A stretch of 18,430 nucleotides of DNA from Microscillaceae bacterium (GTDB lineage Bacteria > Bacteroidota > Bacteroidia > Cytophagales > Microscillaceae), in the NCBI GenBank assembly GCA_003483885.1, contig DMXI01000422.1:1-18430 (forward strand), given 5' to 3'. This document shows positions 1 to 7,885 of this stretch, in pieces. A model generated the notes under the pieces. That model ran no database searches, had not been told where the DNA came from, and saw nothing but the letters and a program-made list of their open reading frames with translations. Made by a program: the position numbers and the translations under genes. The first letter of the stretch is position 1. Each line of letters starts with the position of its first letter.

Positions 1-1392
1 GTACGGGGTTGGGTGCGTCACCGACGAGGCAGCAAAGGGGTGTTTTTTGTACACCTCAACGATGGTTCTACCATTCAAAACATTCAAGTAGTAGTAAATG
101 AAGAAAATACCAACGAAAATGTTTTGAATCAAATTAGTGTAGGCGCTTGTCTTCAAATAAATGGTAATTTGGTGGCTTCGCAAGGAGCCGGGCAAAGCAG
201 TGAAGTTCAAGCCACTGAAGTAACGATATTAGGTGCAGCCGATCCAAACGGTTACCCAATTCAGCCTAAGAAACACTCGATGGAGTTTTTGCGTGAAAAC
301 GCTCACTTACGTATGCGTACCAACACCTTTAGTGCGGTATTTCGCATTCGTCACGCGGCGGCTTATGCCATTCACAAATATTACAACGATCGTGGTTTTT
401 ACTATTTGCATACACCGATCATTACAGGGTCAGATGCCGAAGGTGCCGGAGAAATGTTTCAGGTAACTACGTTGCCATTGGGCAATCCTCCATTGGATGA
501 TCAGGGAGAAATTGATTTTAAACAAGATTTCTTTGGTCAGGCCACCAACTTATCGGTATCGGGGCAGTTGCAAGGCGAGCTAGGCGCGATGGGCTTAGGT
601 TTGATTTATACTTTTGGACCTACTTTCCGGGCCGAAAACTCCAACACAACCCGTCACTTGGCGGAGTTTTGGATGATTGAGCCCGAAATGGCTTTCTACG
701 AGCAGGAAGACAACCATAACTTAGCGGAGGATTTCTTAAAATACCTCATTCGTTATGTACTTGAGCACTGCAAGGATGACTTGAAATTTTTGGATGAGCG
801 ATTTGTCAAAGAAAACAATAGCAAACCTACCAACGAGCGCAGTGACATGGGCTTGATTGAGAAGCTGGAGTTTGTGATTGCCAACGATTTCGCTCGAGTT
901 TCTTACACTGAGGCCATCAACATTTTGTTGAACAGCAAACCTCACAAAAAGAAGAAGTTCAAGTTTCCAGTAGAATGGGGCATAGACATGCAATCGGAAC
1001 ACGAGCGCTATTTGGTGGAGAAGCACTTCAAAAAGCCAGTGATTGTATATGATTACCCTCGTGAAATCAAGGCTTTCTATATGAAGCAAAACGAAGGCGA
1101 GGAAGAAGGCCGCGAAACAGTACGTGCCATGGATATTTTGGTACCTGGCATTGGCGAAATCATTGGTGGTTCGCAGCGCGAAGACAACCTGGATCGCTTG
1201 ATGCAGCGTATGGATGAAGTGGGTATCCCTCACGAGGAATTAGATTGGTACCTGGATATTCGTCGTTTTGGTTCGGCTCCCCATAGTGGATTTGGCCTGG
1301 GCTTTGAGCGTTTTATCTTGTTTGTGACCGGAATGGCCAACATCCGCGATGTAATTCCGTTCCCTCGTACTCCAGGAAACGCACGATTCTAG
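1..1392 (+). CDS. asnS: Asparaginyl-tRNA synthetase, 5' end cut by window
   Basis: Class II aminoacyl-tRNA synthetase that charges tRNA-Asn with asparagine in the cytoplasm. The frame is open from base 1 (VRGWVRHRRGSKG), the start of the N-terminal OB-fold anticodon-binding domain. The GTG at 13 is therefore internal, and comparison with the 466-residue E. coli enzyme suggests only about 20 residues are missing. The visible 463 codons carry the OB-fold (to about residue 80), the AsnRS/AspRS-type 'ITGSDAEGAGEMFQVT' block (about 140-156), class II motif 2 (FRAENSNTTRHLAEFWMIEPE region, about 209-229) and motif 3 (GFGLGFERF, about 430-438) followed by RDVIPFPRTPGN. Asn rather than Asp specificity is inferred from overall likeness to AsnRS and the NTTRHLAEFWMIE stretch. 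The gene stops at TAG 1390-1392, with an intrinsic terminator 26 bases later. Confidence 0.96.
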   Translation, partial: VRGWVRHRRGSKGVFFVHLNDGSTIQNIQVVVNEENTNENVLNQISVGACLQINGNLVASQGAGQSSEVQATEVTILGAADPNGYPIQPKKHSMEFLRENAHLRMRTNTFSAVFRIRHAAAYAIHKYYNDRGFYYLHTPIITGSDAEGAGEMFQVTTLPLGNPPLDDQGEIDFKQDFFGQATNLSVSGQLQGELGAMGLGLIYTFGPTFRAENSNTTRHLAEFWMIEPEMAFYEQEDNHNLAEDFLKYLIRYVLEHCKDDLKFLDERFVKENNSKPTNERSDMGLIEKLEFVIANDFARVSYTEAINILLNSKPHKKKKFKFPVEWGIDMQSEHERYLVEKHFKKPVIVYDYPREIKAFYMKQNEGEEEGRETVRAMDILVPGIGEIIGGSQREDNLDRLMQRMDEVGIPHEELDWYLDIRRFGSAPHSGFGLGFERFILFVTGMANIRDVIPFPRTPGNARF

Positions 1393-1417
1393 AAAATCGG
1401 TAAACTGAATATATAAT

Positions 1418-1446
1418 AAACCCCAGGCTGAAAAGCTTGGGGTTTT
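1418..1446 (+). terminator. Intrinsic terminator after asnS
   Basis: A 12-bp stem (1418-1429 with 1434-1445, one G-U wobble) closes on a GAAA tetraloop and runs into TTTT. The stem contains CCCC/GGGG. It lies between convergent genes and may also stop the minus-strand DUF4157 transcript, which ends 54 bases away, although the minus-side T tract is interrupted (TTTATTATAT). Confidence 0.88.
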
Positions 1447-1498
1447 GTGTTTTATAATGAACTTATTTAGTTTTTTTACATAATAACTATCTCGCTAT

Positions 1499-3769
1499 CT
1501 ATTGTCCTCGTTTAGCCTTGCGTTGCAAAGCACCAAAAATCAATTTGGCCTCACCAGCTCCCAAATGGGCTCGTATCAGGTTCCGTAACGCTTGGCCTTC
1601 AGTCAAGATATATACCGCATCTTCAGTCTTCAAATTGCTTATGGTACCCTCCAGTGCCTTGAATTCATCACTATTCATATCATACTCTTTCTTATATTTT
1701 TGTAATTCCTTGAAAAAAGCATCTATCCGAATAGAATTGTATTTATTAAAACCTTCGGTATCTGGATTTTGATAAGCCTTTATTGCGTCCCTAAAAGTTT
1801 GAGTACTGTCTGCCAGTTGTACATCTTCTTTCCAGGATTTATTCAAAGACTTTTGATGTCCATAAGCTTTAAAAATATGTTTTTCTACCTCATCACCACC
1901 CGAATGTTCGCTGTGTAACTCATATCCATAAGCACGGTATTCTGTTTTATAAAAGTTAAGCGCTCGTTCGGCATTTCTTTGGTTCATCAACAATTGGCGC
2001 CTGCTTTCGAGCCCATCTATTCTACTTTTGTCAAAGCTCTGTTGCATCATCATCTTGTTTAGCACGTCTTCTTCTGTTACCATCTCCTGAGTCTTTGTAC
2101 CTAGATCATTGTATTCTTTCTGTGCCAGCTGTTTCAGGTGATCATAAGTTCCTTTAATATCTGCCAACTCTACGCCCACATTCCTCAATTTTGTATCCAA
2201 CTCTATATCTTTTGCCTTGTGCATTTCCTCTTTGGTATCGTGTCCATCGGCCACATGTTGTATTTCATGCGAAAGCGTATTAATCAATTGAGTCGGTTTT
2301 ACCCCTGACGCATTCACTATGTAAACTTTTTTTCCATCGGCCCACCCTGATTCGGTTCCTATGTACGTAATATTCCTTGTAGAGTTAATATCATCATCGT
2401 AGCTTGTTGCCTCAGAAAATATATCACCTTTGGCATTCCCAGAAGGAAAAGCCGCTCGTTGGCCATCATATCCATGCCGTGATGCTCTATCCTGCGCATC
2501 ATGGGTAGTTGTAAGTGCATACACTTGCACCTTTCTCAAAAAAATCCACTCACAAGTATTTCGTTCCATTCGGTTATGGCTTTTCAGGCCATTTGTAACC
2601 AGATCGATCAATGCCTGACGATCTCGTTGGTGTTTGGCTTCCATCTGTTCACGAGGACTTGCTGACTTTTCTTTTTGCTTCGGTTTTGCTAGCTTGTTGT
2701 TTTCTATAGCCAACCTCGGCTCACTATCTACCTTATTTAGTTGCGTCTTTGGCAAAGGTTGTTTTATTTCATTTTTTGGCGCTGTTTCTGGGGTATCATT
2801 CAAGTTTTCATCATTCTTTTGTTGCTCTTTTTCACTTTCCTTCATTTGTTGTTTAACCAAGTTTTCCTCTGCTACTAATCTATCATACATTTTTTGATTA
2901 ATATCTTTATTTTTACCCTGTGATATTTTCTGATTCACCATCATTTTCATTAGACCTATCAGGCTCAATTGCTCTGAAAAATCGTCAGATCCCGCCATAT
3001 CATATTCAGTCAACTCAGTGTTAATGTAGCTGATTTGGTTTTCATATATCCCATAAAAATCAGCATCGAATACATCTCCTGAAATATTCCCCCCTTTGCG
3101 TTGTATTACGTTGGTATTGGTGGCTTTCAATTGGGTCGGAGGCATATTTTTAGAAGGTAGTTTCGAGTCATCTTTGGTAGATTTCATTTGGATAGCCTTA
3201 GCTCCCATATCATCTGCTTCCTTTTCCAGAGCGGAGTCGGCATTGATCTGTGCCCCATTGTTGGCTTGTATGGTAGGCATTACCCGCCCTTGCTTTTGTT
3301 GCACTACGTGCCAGGCTTCGTGCCCCAGATGCTGGCCATTGCTTAGGTGTATCTCATTGCCTTGAGCATAGGCTTCGGCTTTGAGTTGAGCCGGTTTTTC
3401 GGAGTTTGGAAATACTTTCACATCTGATAAATCTACCCCTCCCATTTGTTCCATATTGGTTTTCATTTGGGTGGGCAAACTGGTAGCTGCGCCTGTTTTT
3501 GCCTCTTCCAATGAGGCATTTTTCGTCATACTTTTAAGCTCATTTGCAAAACCTTTTTTGGCCTGAATAGGTGGCAGGCGGCTTTGCTTGGCCTGGATGG
3601 GCGGTAGTTTGCTTTGTTTGGCTTGTACGGGGCGCTGTTTAGCCTGAATGGGTGGTTTACTACTTTGTCGAGAAGGCATTACTTTTGCCTTGGCCTGAAT
3701 CGCTGGTTTTTGGGTATTCGCATTGGCGATATAACTATTGTTATTGGATTGACTGATGTTTTTTTGCAT
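1499..3769 (-). CDS. DUF4157 protein with Gln-Ala-Lys repeats and C-terminal HExxH domain
   Basis: I start this at ATG 3769 (MQKNISQ), giving 756 residues. A TTG at 3856 would add 29 residues with no recognisable character. Residues about 20-72 hold five (I/V)QAK units, three of them inside near-identical 'PPIQAKQS' repeats. Residues about 98-166 are a DUF4157 domain (LPTQMKTNMEQMGG..., GNEIHLSNGQ, GHEAWHVVQQ at 149-158), followed by the usual SALEKEADDMGAKA tail. A Lys/Gln/Glu-rich linker (about 300-380) leads to a C-terminal region with a second zinc-protease-like motif, LSHEIQHVADGH (HEIQH 501-505), and a helix KTEYRAYGYE (about 608-617) that could supply a third ligand. In known systems DUF4157 proteins are often tied to extracellular contractile injection systems or carry toxin domains. 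No injection-system gene is in the window. There is no signal peptide. An effector role is inference; the domain call is firm. Confidence 0.85.
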   Translation of the reverse strand: MQKNISQSNNNSYIANANTQKPAIQAKAKVMPSRQSSKPPIQAKQRPVQAKQSKLPPIQAKQSRLPPIQAKKGFANELKSMTKNASLEEAKTGAATSLPTQMKTNMEQMGGVDLSDVKVFPNSEKPAQLKAEAYAQGNEIHLSNGQHLGHEAWHVVQQKQGRVMPTIQANNGAQINADSALEKEADDMGAKAIQMKSTKDDSKLPSKNMPPTQLKATNTNVIQRKGGNISGDVFDADFYGIYENQISYINTELTEYDMAGSDDFSEQLSLIGLMKMMVNQKISQGKNKDINQKMYDRLVAEENLVKQQMKESEKEQQKNDENLNDTPETAPKNEIKQPLPKTQLNKVDSEPRLAIENNKLAKPKQKEKSASPREQMEAKHQRDRQALIDLVTNGLKSHNRMERNTCEWIFLRKVQVYALTTTHDAQDRASRHGYDGQRAAFPSGNAKGDIFSEATSYDDDINSTRNITYIGTESGWADGKKVYIVNASGVKPTQLINTLSHEIQHVADGHDTKEEMHKAKDIELDTKLRNVGVELADIKGTYDHLKQLAQKEYNDLGTKTQEMVTEEDVLNKMMMQQSFDKSRIDGLESRRQLLMNQRNAERALNFYKTEYRAYGYELHSEHSGGDEVEKHIFKAYGHQKSLNKSWKEDVQLADSTQTFRDAIKAYQNPDTEGFNKYNSIRIDAFFKELQKYKKEYDMNSDEFKALEGTISNLKTEDAVYILTEGQALRNLIRAHLGAGEAKLIFGALQRKAKRGQ
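3554..3703 (-). repeat. Gln-Ala-Lys repeat tract in DUF4157 gene
   Basis: Within the N-terminus of the DUF4157 protein, (I/V)QAK occurs five times in about 50 codons. The three closest units read SKPPIQAKQ, SKLPPIQAKQ and SRLPPIQAKK. At DNA level this is a GGCCTG(A/G)AT(A/G)GG(T/C)GG-type repeat on the plus strand. Further QMK/QLK/IQRK variants flank the DUF4157 domain. Such tracts are common in front of DUF4157 domains in Bacteroidota; their role is unknown to me. Confidence 0.8.
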
Positions 3770-3848
3770 AAGACATGTGATTGGTTGGTTTGTCTGAGAA
3801 AATGCCTCAAAAGTTGAGCTATGGACACTATTGGCGAGGAAAAGAAAT

Positions 3849-3868
3849 CTAGACAAATGCTAGACAAA
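3849..3868 (-). promoter_or_regulatory. Direct repeat upstream of DUF4157 gene
   Basis: On the minus strand TTTGTCTAG occurs twice, separated by CA, an 11-bp period or about one helical turn. It lies 80-100 bases before the chosen ATG at 3769. It could be an activator or response-regulator site. TAGCATTTG within it loosely resembles the Bacteroidota -7 element but has one extra base. Function is inferred from position only. Confidence 0.35.
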
Positions 3869-3949
3869 AATCATCTAAATCACTTAAATACAGTGCTTTA
3901 ACTTATTAAAAAACAATTGTTAGCCTCGTAGCTTGGACGCTGTTAACAC

Positions 3950-3980
3950 AAAAAAGCCACTCCAAAAACTCGGAATGGCT
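3950..3980 (-). terminator. Intrinsic terminator of the HAMP/SpoIIE phosphatase gene
   Basis: Read on the minus strand, AGCCATTCC (3980-3972) pairs with GGAGTGGCT (3963-3955) with one G-U wobble across an 8-base loop, followed by six Ts (3955-3950). It starts about 32 bases after the phosphatase stop codon at 4012. Confidence 0.8.
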
Positions 3981-4011
3981 CATATAGTTTGGTTAAATAT
4001 TTTTGAGTAAC

Positions 4012-5967
4012 TTATAACTTCACTCCTACTACAGTAATATCGTCTCGCTGAGGTTCTTGGCCCATATAGTCAAACATCACTCCTTTCAGGGCTTCTTGTT
4101 GCTCTGGCATACTGCGCTCTTTGTTGGCCTTAATAATTTGTACAAAACGTCTTTTGGAGAATTTTTTTCGGGCTTGGTTGTGTTGGTCTAACAAGCCATC
4201 GGTGGTAAAATAGAGATTGGTTCCTCTATCTAGTATTATTTCATGGTCGGCAAAACTATCTTTGTGCAAAGGACGCCGCCCTCCAATAGAACGACGGGTT
4301 CCTTTGATTTCGGTCAAATCGTTGTCTTTGCAATAGAACATTGAATTTTTCGCCCCTGCAAAAGTTACTTTAAAAGATTGTATCTCTTCTTGCTCGGCGG
4401 CCACCACATTGTCTAACTCTTCCAATATGGTCAGGCTATCTACCACTGGCGCGTCCGCATCTTCTTCCTCTACTATACCATTTTTGATTTTTTCTACCAT
4501 AATCAGGCTCACATCCATACCGTCATTGTTCAGGTTTTGGTTTTGGCGCAAAGCGTGGTGAATTTCTTGGTCTAGTTGTTCCAATACTTGAGCTGGGGCA
4601 AACGTTTTGTGCTGAATAATGATTTCATTCAACAGAATGTTGCCAATCATACTCATAAAACCTCCTGGCACACCGTGCCCAGTGCAATCTACTACCGCTA
4701 AAAACAGTTTTTTCTTGCGCTTACCAATCCAGTAAAAATCTCCTGACACCACATGCATAGGTGAGTATATCACAAAATTTTCGGGGAAAAAGGCCCTAAT
4801 CTCTTCTTCAGTAGGTAAAATGGCACTCTGAATCTTGCGTGCGTAGTTGATACTTGTCAAGAGCAAATCCCGCTTGCGTTTGATCTCCTCAGAACTCTTC
4901 TTTACCTTATCCAAGCTATTTTGCATTTTGGTAAGCATAAAGTTAAAGTCCTTGGAAAGTCTCCCAATTTCATCGTTCGTAAACACTTTTTCAAAAGCCA
5001 CTTCACGGGAAAAATCATTTTCTACCACGGCTTGAATGGAGGCGGAAAGTCGGTGGATGGGTCTGCTCAAAATACGGGTTAAAAAGAAAGCCAAAAAGAT
5101 CATGAGTCCAATCCCTAACACCATGACCGTAGATAAAAGGATACGATTTTGTTTTTTGAGGCTGCTTGCCCGAGCGTGTACATAACGATTAAAATCGGTA
5201 ATAACTGCTTCTAAATCGCCAGAAGCTTTAGAGAGTTCTACCCTTAATCCGTCTTGGTCGTTGAGGCCAATGCGCTGATCCAAGGCTACCAGTTTTTTGA
5301 ATGCATCGTGGTAATAATCCACGGTTTTGAGCAATTCGGCATTCAGACGAGGTTCTTTGATTCTTTGCGCTACGTTTTCACGTAATTGGCGGATAGTTTT
5401 GGCCATTTTTTCGGTATATCGCAAGTCTCTCCGAATGATGAAATCTTTTTCGTGACGCCTCACCATCAATACTTTAGCCAAGTCGAGTTGGTCTTTGTAT
5501 TCTTCAATATAATGGATGTACTCTCGCATTTTGCCTACCAAACCATAGTCTTTAAAGCCACGTTCTTTGTATGCTTTAACCATTTTGGCAAATACTACTT
5601 CATAGGATGCAAACTTGCTCATTAACTTATCTACCTTGTCATCAGCTCCTAGTCGTTCGTTCTTTTTCAAAGAGTCAAGGTGTAGTTTTACATGGGCGAT
5701 TGTTTTGGCTCGGTTGCGTAGGTAACGGCTATTGCCAGAAATATAAAACTTAGAATTAATGATTTCGTAATCAAAAAAACCCTTTTCGAGCTTGTTGGAT
5801 TTTTGGATATCGCTATTTATTTCAGAAAGGCGGTCAAGCAGGGCATTAATTTTCTGCTCCTTCCAGTCAAACCAGATATTCACAAAGGAGATAAAAAGAA
5901 TGATGACCAAAAAGAAAAAGAAGGATGCCAATAGCTTGGCCCTGATTGTACTAAAGTATGATAACAT
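4012..5967 (-). CDS. Membrane sensor with HAMP and PP2C/SpoIIE phosphatase domains
   Basis: 651 residues from ATG 5967. The order of parts is a short cytoplasmic N-terminus; membrane segment 1 at about 11-30; a helical extracytoplasmic sensor at about 33-273; membrane segment 2 at about 276-298; a HAMP linker (about 297-350, SRPIHRLSASI... NDEIGRLS); a coiled coil (345-372); and a SpoIIE-type PP2C domain (375-651). Metal-binding Asp candidates are in VSGDFYW (D410), VVDCTGHG (D427), FTTDGLLD (D590) and RDDITVV (D642/D643). The sensor contains MVRRHEKDFIIRRD, a motif typical of helical bimodular (HBM) ligand-binding domains. An acidic insert (about 499-530) lies within the phosphatase domain. 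Such proteins dephosphorylate Ser/Thr on partner-switch proteins (anti-sigma antagonists) in response to an external signal. No partner gene is adjacent and the ligand is unknown. It is transcribed alone, with a 335-base upstream gap. Confidence 0.92.
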   Translation of the reverse strand: MLSYFSTIRAKLLASFFFFLVIILFISFVNIWFDWKEQKINALLDRLSEINSDIQKSNKLEKGFFDYEIINSKFYISGNSRYLRNRAKTIAHVKLHLDSLKKNERLGADDKVDKLMSKFASYEVVFAKMVKAYKERGFKDYGLVGKMREYIHYIEEYKDQLDLAKVLMVRRHEKDFIIRRDLRYTEKMAKTIRQLRENVAQRIKEPRLNAELLKTVDYYHDAFKKLVALDQRIGLNDQDGLRVELSKASGDLEAVITDFNRYVHARASSLKKQNRILLSTVMVLGIGLMIFLAFFLTRILSRPIHRLSASIQAVVENDFSREVAFEKVFTNDEIGRLSKDFNFMLTKMQNSLDKVKKSSEEIKRKRDLLLTSINYARKIQSAILPTEEEIRAFFPENFVIYSPMHVVSGDFYWIGKRKKKLFLAVVDCTGHGVPGGFMSMIGNILLNEIIIQHKTFAPAQVLEQLDQEIHHALRQNQNLNNDGMDVSLIMVEKIKNGIVEEEDADAPVVDSLTILEELDNVVAAEQEEIQSFKVTFAGAKNSMFYCKDNDLTEIKGTRRSIGGRRPLHKDSFADHEIILDRGTNLYFTTDGLLDQHNQARKKFSKRRFVQIIKANKERSMPEQQEALKGVMFDYMGQEPQRDDITVVGVKL

Positions 5968-6302
5968 AGTATGTACAGTATTTATCCTGGCGCTACAATT
6001 AACCTGGGGTAGTTAGTGCTAATATTTTATCGAGATAATCAGGAATTCAATTCATCAGTTTTCGAGCACAAAAATACTACCTTCTCCAGTATTCTGCCTT
6101 ATGTTCATACCATAGTCATCGACAGTTCATATTTTCTTAACATTAAATATGATCTTACCTCTATTTGTTTGCAATAAAATATTATGAAAATAACCTATTC
6201 TTTAAGATGCATCTGCCTCATAATCCAACTACGTTACCAAATCGGCCGAAGAAAGTCCACCTAAAGTAAAGTAGCTGAATGTTAGGAGGTTTTGAGAGAG
6301 TG
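5968..6302. other. Gene-free stretch upstream of the phosphatase
   Basis: No convincing gene. The phosphatase promoter should lie here. Two small dyads are visible: TTATCGAGATAA at 6027-6038, about 60 bases before the phosphatase start, and AGATGCATCT at 6205-6214. Neither matches a site I recognise. No clear intrinsic terminator follows lutB (stop at 6303). Confidence 0.5.
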
Positions 6303-7712
6303 CTACTTAGATTTCTTTGATTTTGGTTTTTTAGCCGCCGCCTTTTGTTGGGCTTTCCAAAGTTGCCCAAAAGACTTATCCGCCACTACAATGTCTTCGC
6401 GTCGTTTGCCCCAGGTTTTCTTAAAAAAACGCTTAAATACCATATTTTTCAGGCCAGCCCCTACCATATCCATTCTGCGGCGTTTTTTCATGCCTCTTTT
6501 CCAGAGTTTAAAACCAATGCGTTCAGCACGAGACGGTAGTTTTTCCTGTACACTTTGATGACGATTGAGCAATAATTGCTTGGGAATATCAATTTTTACT
6601 GGACAAACCGTGGCACAAGCACCACACAAAGAACTGGCATAACTCAAATGTTTGAATTTCTCCATGCCAGCATAATGAGGGGTAATGATAGACCCAATAG
6701 GCCCACTATAGGTCGTATTGTAAGTGTGTCCGCCAATATTTTTATACACTGGGCAAGCGTTCAAACAAGCCCCACAACGGATACAATTAAGTCCCTGGCG
6801 TTTGGCGGCATCGGCTAATAATTTGGTACGGCCATTATCCAGCAATACTACATACATCTCCTCAGGTCCATCAGTTTCATCATCTTGCTTAGGCCCCGAT
6901 ATGATACTGTTATAAACAGTTAATCGTTGACCAGTCCCACTGGTAGACAACAAAGACCAAAACAAATCCAGGTCTTCCATTTTTGGAATCACTTTCTCAA
7001 TGCCTACAATGGCGATGTGCACTTTGGGAAAAGACACCGACAAGCGGGCGTTACCTTCGTTTTCGGTAATAGCTACTCCGCCTACATCTGCCACCAAAAA
7101 GTTACCTCCAGTAATCCCTATTTTGGCTTGGGTATATTTTTCACGTAATAATTTTCGAGCCGTTAGCGTAAGCTCAGTGGCATCATCGGTAGGTGGGGTA
7201 TTGAGTTTTTCCTCAAATATTTTGGACACATCCTGGCGAGATAGGTGCATGGCAGGGGTCACAATATGATAAGGTTTTTGCCCAGCCAGTTGTACAATAT
7301 ATTCGCCCAGATCGGTTTCTACTACTTCTACTTGATTGCGCTCGAGGTACTCATTCAAGTGAATCTCTTCGGTAGTCATCGATTTAGACTTTACCACCAT
7401 CTTGGCCTCATGGGCCTTGAATATCTTATCGATGGCATGGAGCGCTTGAGATTGGTTTTCGGCCCAGATTACCTTCCCTCCTCTTTTCTGAAAATTTTCT
7501 TCAAACTCGAGCAAATGCTCATCCAGGTGCTCAATAGCTTGTGTTTTGATATAAGCCGCCCGGCTACGCGCCAAGTCGTGGTCATCGTACTGTTGTAGTC
7601 CTTTATCAACCGACGTGTGGTAACGCCCCATGTTAAAGTTAATGGTATTACGATGTTTTATATCAAAAGCCTTTTTTTCGGCCGTTTCTTTGAAGTTTTT
7701 TTCCAGATTCAT
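6303..7712 (-). CDS. lutB: LutB-like lactate-utilisation iron-sulfur protein (LUD + 2x[4Fe-4S])
   Basis: 469 residues from ATG 7712. The N-terminal two thirds (about 50-300) form a LUD domain, with KSKSMTTEEIHLN (about 108-120), GITGGNFLVADVGGVAITENEGN (about 199-221) and a conserved STSGTGQRLTVY (about 256-267). Ferredoxin motifs follow: C310xxC313xxC316xxxC320P and C363xxC366xxxC370P, with GGHTYNTTYSGPIG between them. The C-terminus is Lys/Arg-rich. This is the architecture of B. subtilis LutB and E. coli YkgF, which with LutA and LutC oxidise L-lactate to pyruvate. Neither lutA nor lutC is adjacent, so partners must be elsewhere or the role may differ. The gene diverges from an AraC-type membrane regulator, a possible but unproven controller. 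Confidence 0.9.
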   Translation of the reverse strand: MNLEKNFKETAEKKAFDIKHRNTINFNMGRYHTSVDKGLQQYDDHDLARSRAAYIKTQAIEHLDEHLLEFEENFQKRGGKVIWAENQSQALHAIDKIFKAHEAKMVVKSKSMTTEEIHLNEYLERNQVEVVETDLGEYIVQLAGQKPYHIVTPAMHLSRQDVSKIFEEKLNTPPTDDATELTLTARKLLREKYTQAKIGITGGNFLVADVGGVAITENEGNARLSVSFPKVHIAIVGIEKVIPKMEDLDLFWSLLSTSGTGQRLTVYNSIISGPKQDDETDGPEEMYVVLLDNGRTKLLADAAKRQGLNCIRCGACLNACPVYKNIGGHTYNTTYSGPIGSIITPHYAGMEKFKHLSYASSLCGACATVCPVKIDIPKQLLLNRHQSVQEKLPSRAERIGFKLWKRGMKKRRRMDMVGAGLKNMVFKRFFKKTWGKRREDIVVADKSFGQLWKAQQKAAAKKPKSKKSK

Positions 7713-7885
7713 AGGCAGCGACGTTGCTCAAATAAAAGTACTGTCTCAATTCCTAGTTGAGAGAGTAAAAAGACAGTTAACAAACTTACTATTAAATTAG
7801 TAAAAAGTAAAAGAGTTACCCTACGAAGCTTTAAGTATTTTGCGTAGCTTTTTTGTTTGCGATAAGAGGTCATTATTTTTACAAC
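7713..7885. promoter_or_regulatory. Divergent control region between lutB and the AraC regulator
   Basis: The 173 bases between the two start codons must hold both promoters. A dyad TCTCAA (7744-7749) / TTGAGA (7757-7762) lies 30-50 bases before lutB. CTACG (7821-7825) and CGTAG (7843-7847) followed by CTTTTTTG could form a weak terminator-like hairpin in the AraC-gene leader. TATTTTG at 7836-7842 loosely resembles a Bacteroidota -7 box. None is certain. Confidence 0.35.

Noticed and set aside
736..1233. 165-codon minus-strand ORF opposite asnS
   Set aside because: It is antisense to conserved AsnRS motifs, with no independent signals.
3770..3856. N-terminal extension of the DUF4157 protein from TTG 3856
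   Set aside because: The 29 added residues show no signal peptide or similarity, and the direct repeat at 3849-3868 looks like promoter DNA. ATG 3769 is preferred.
6055..6130. Minus-strand stretch encoding VDDYGMNIRQNTGEGSIF
   Set aside because: It faintly recalls the end of a histidine-kinase ATPase domain, but it is only about 20 codons after a stop. I take it as chance rather than a pseudogene remnant.
7853..7885. TTG start 11 codons before the AraC regulator ATG
   Set aside because: The extra residues are not hydrophobic or conserved-looking, and ATG 7886 begins directly at the first membrane segment.
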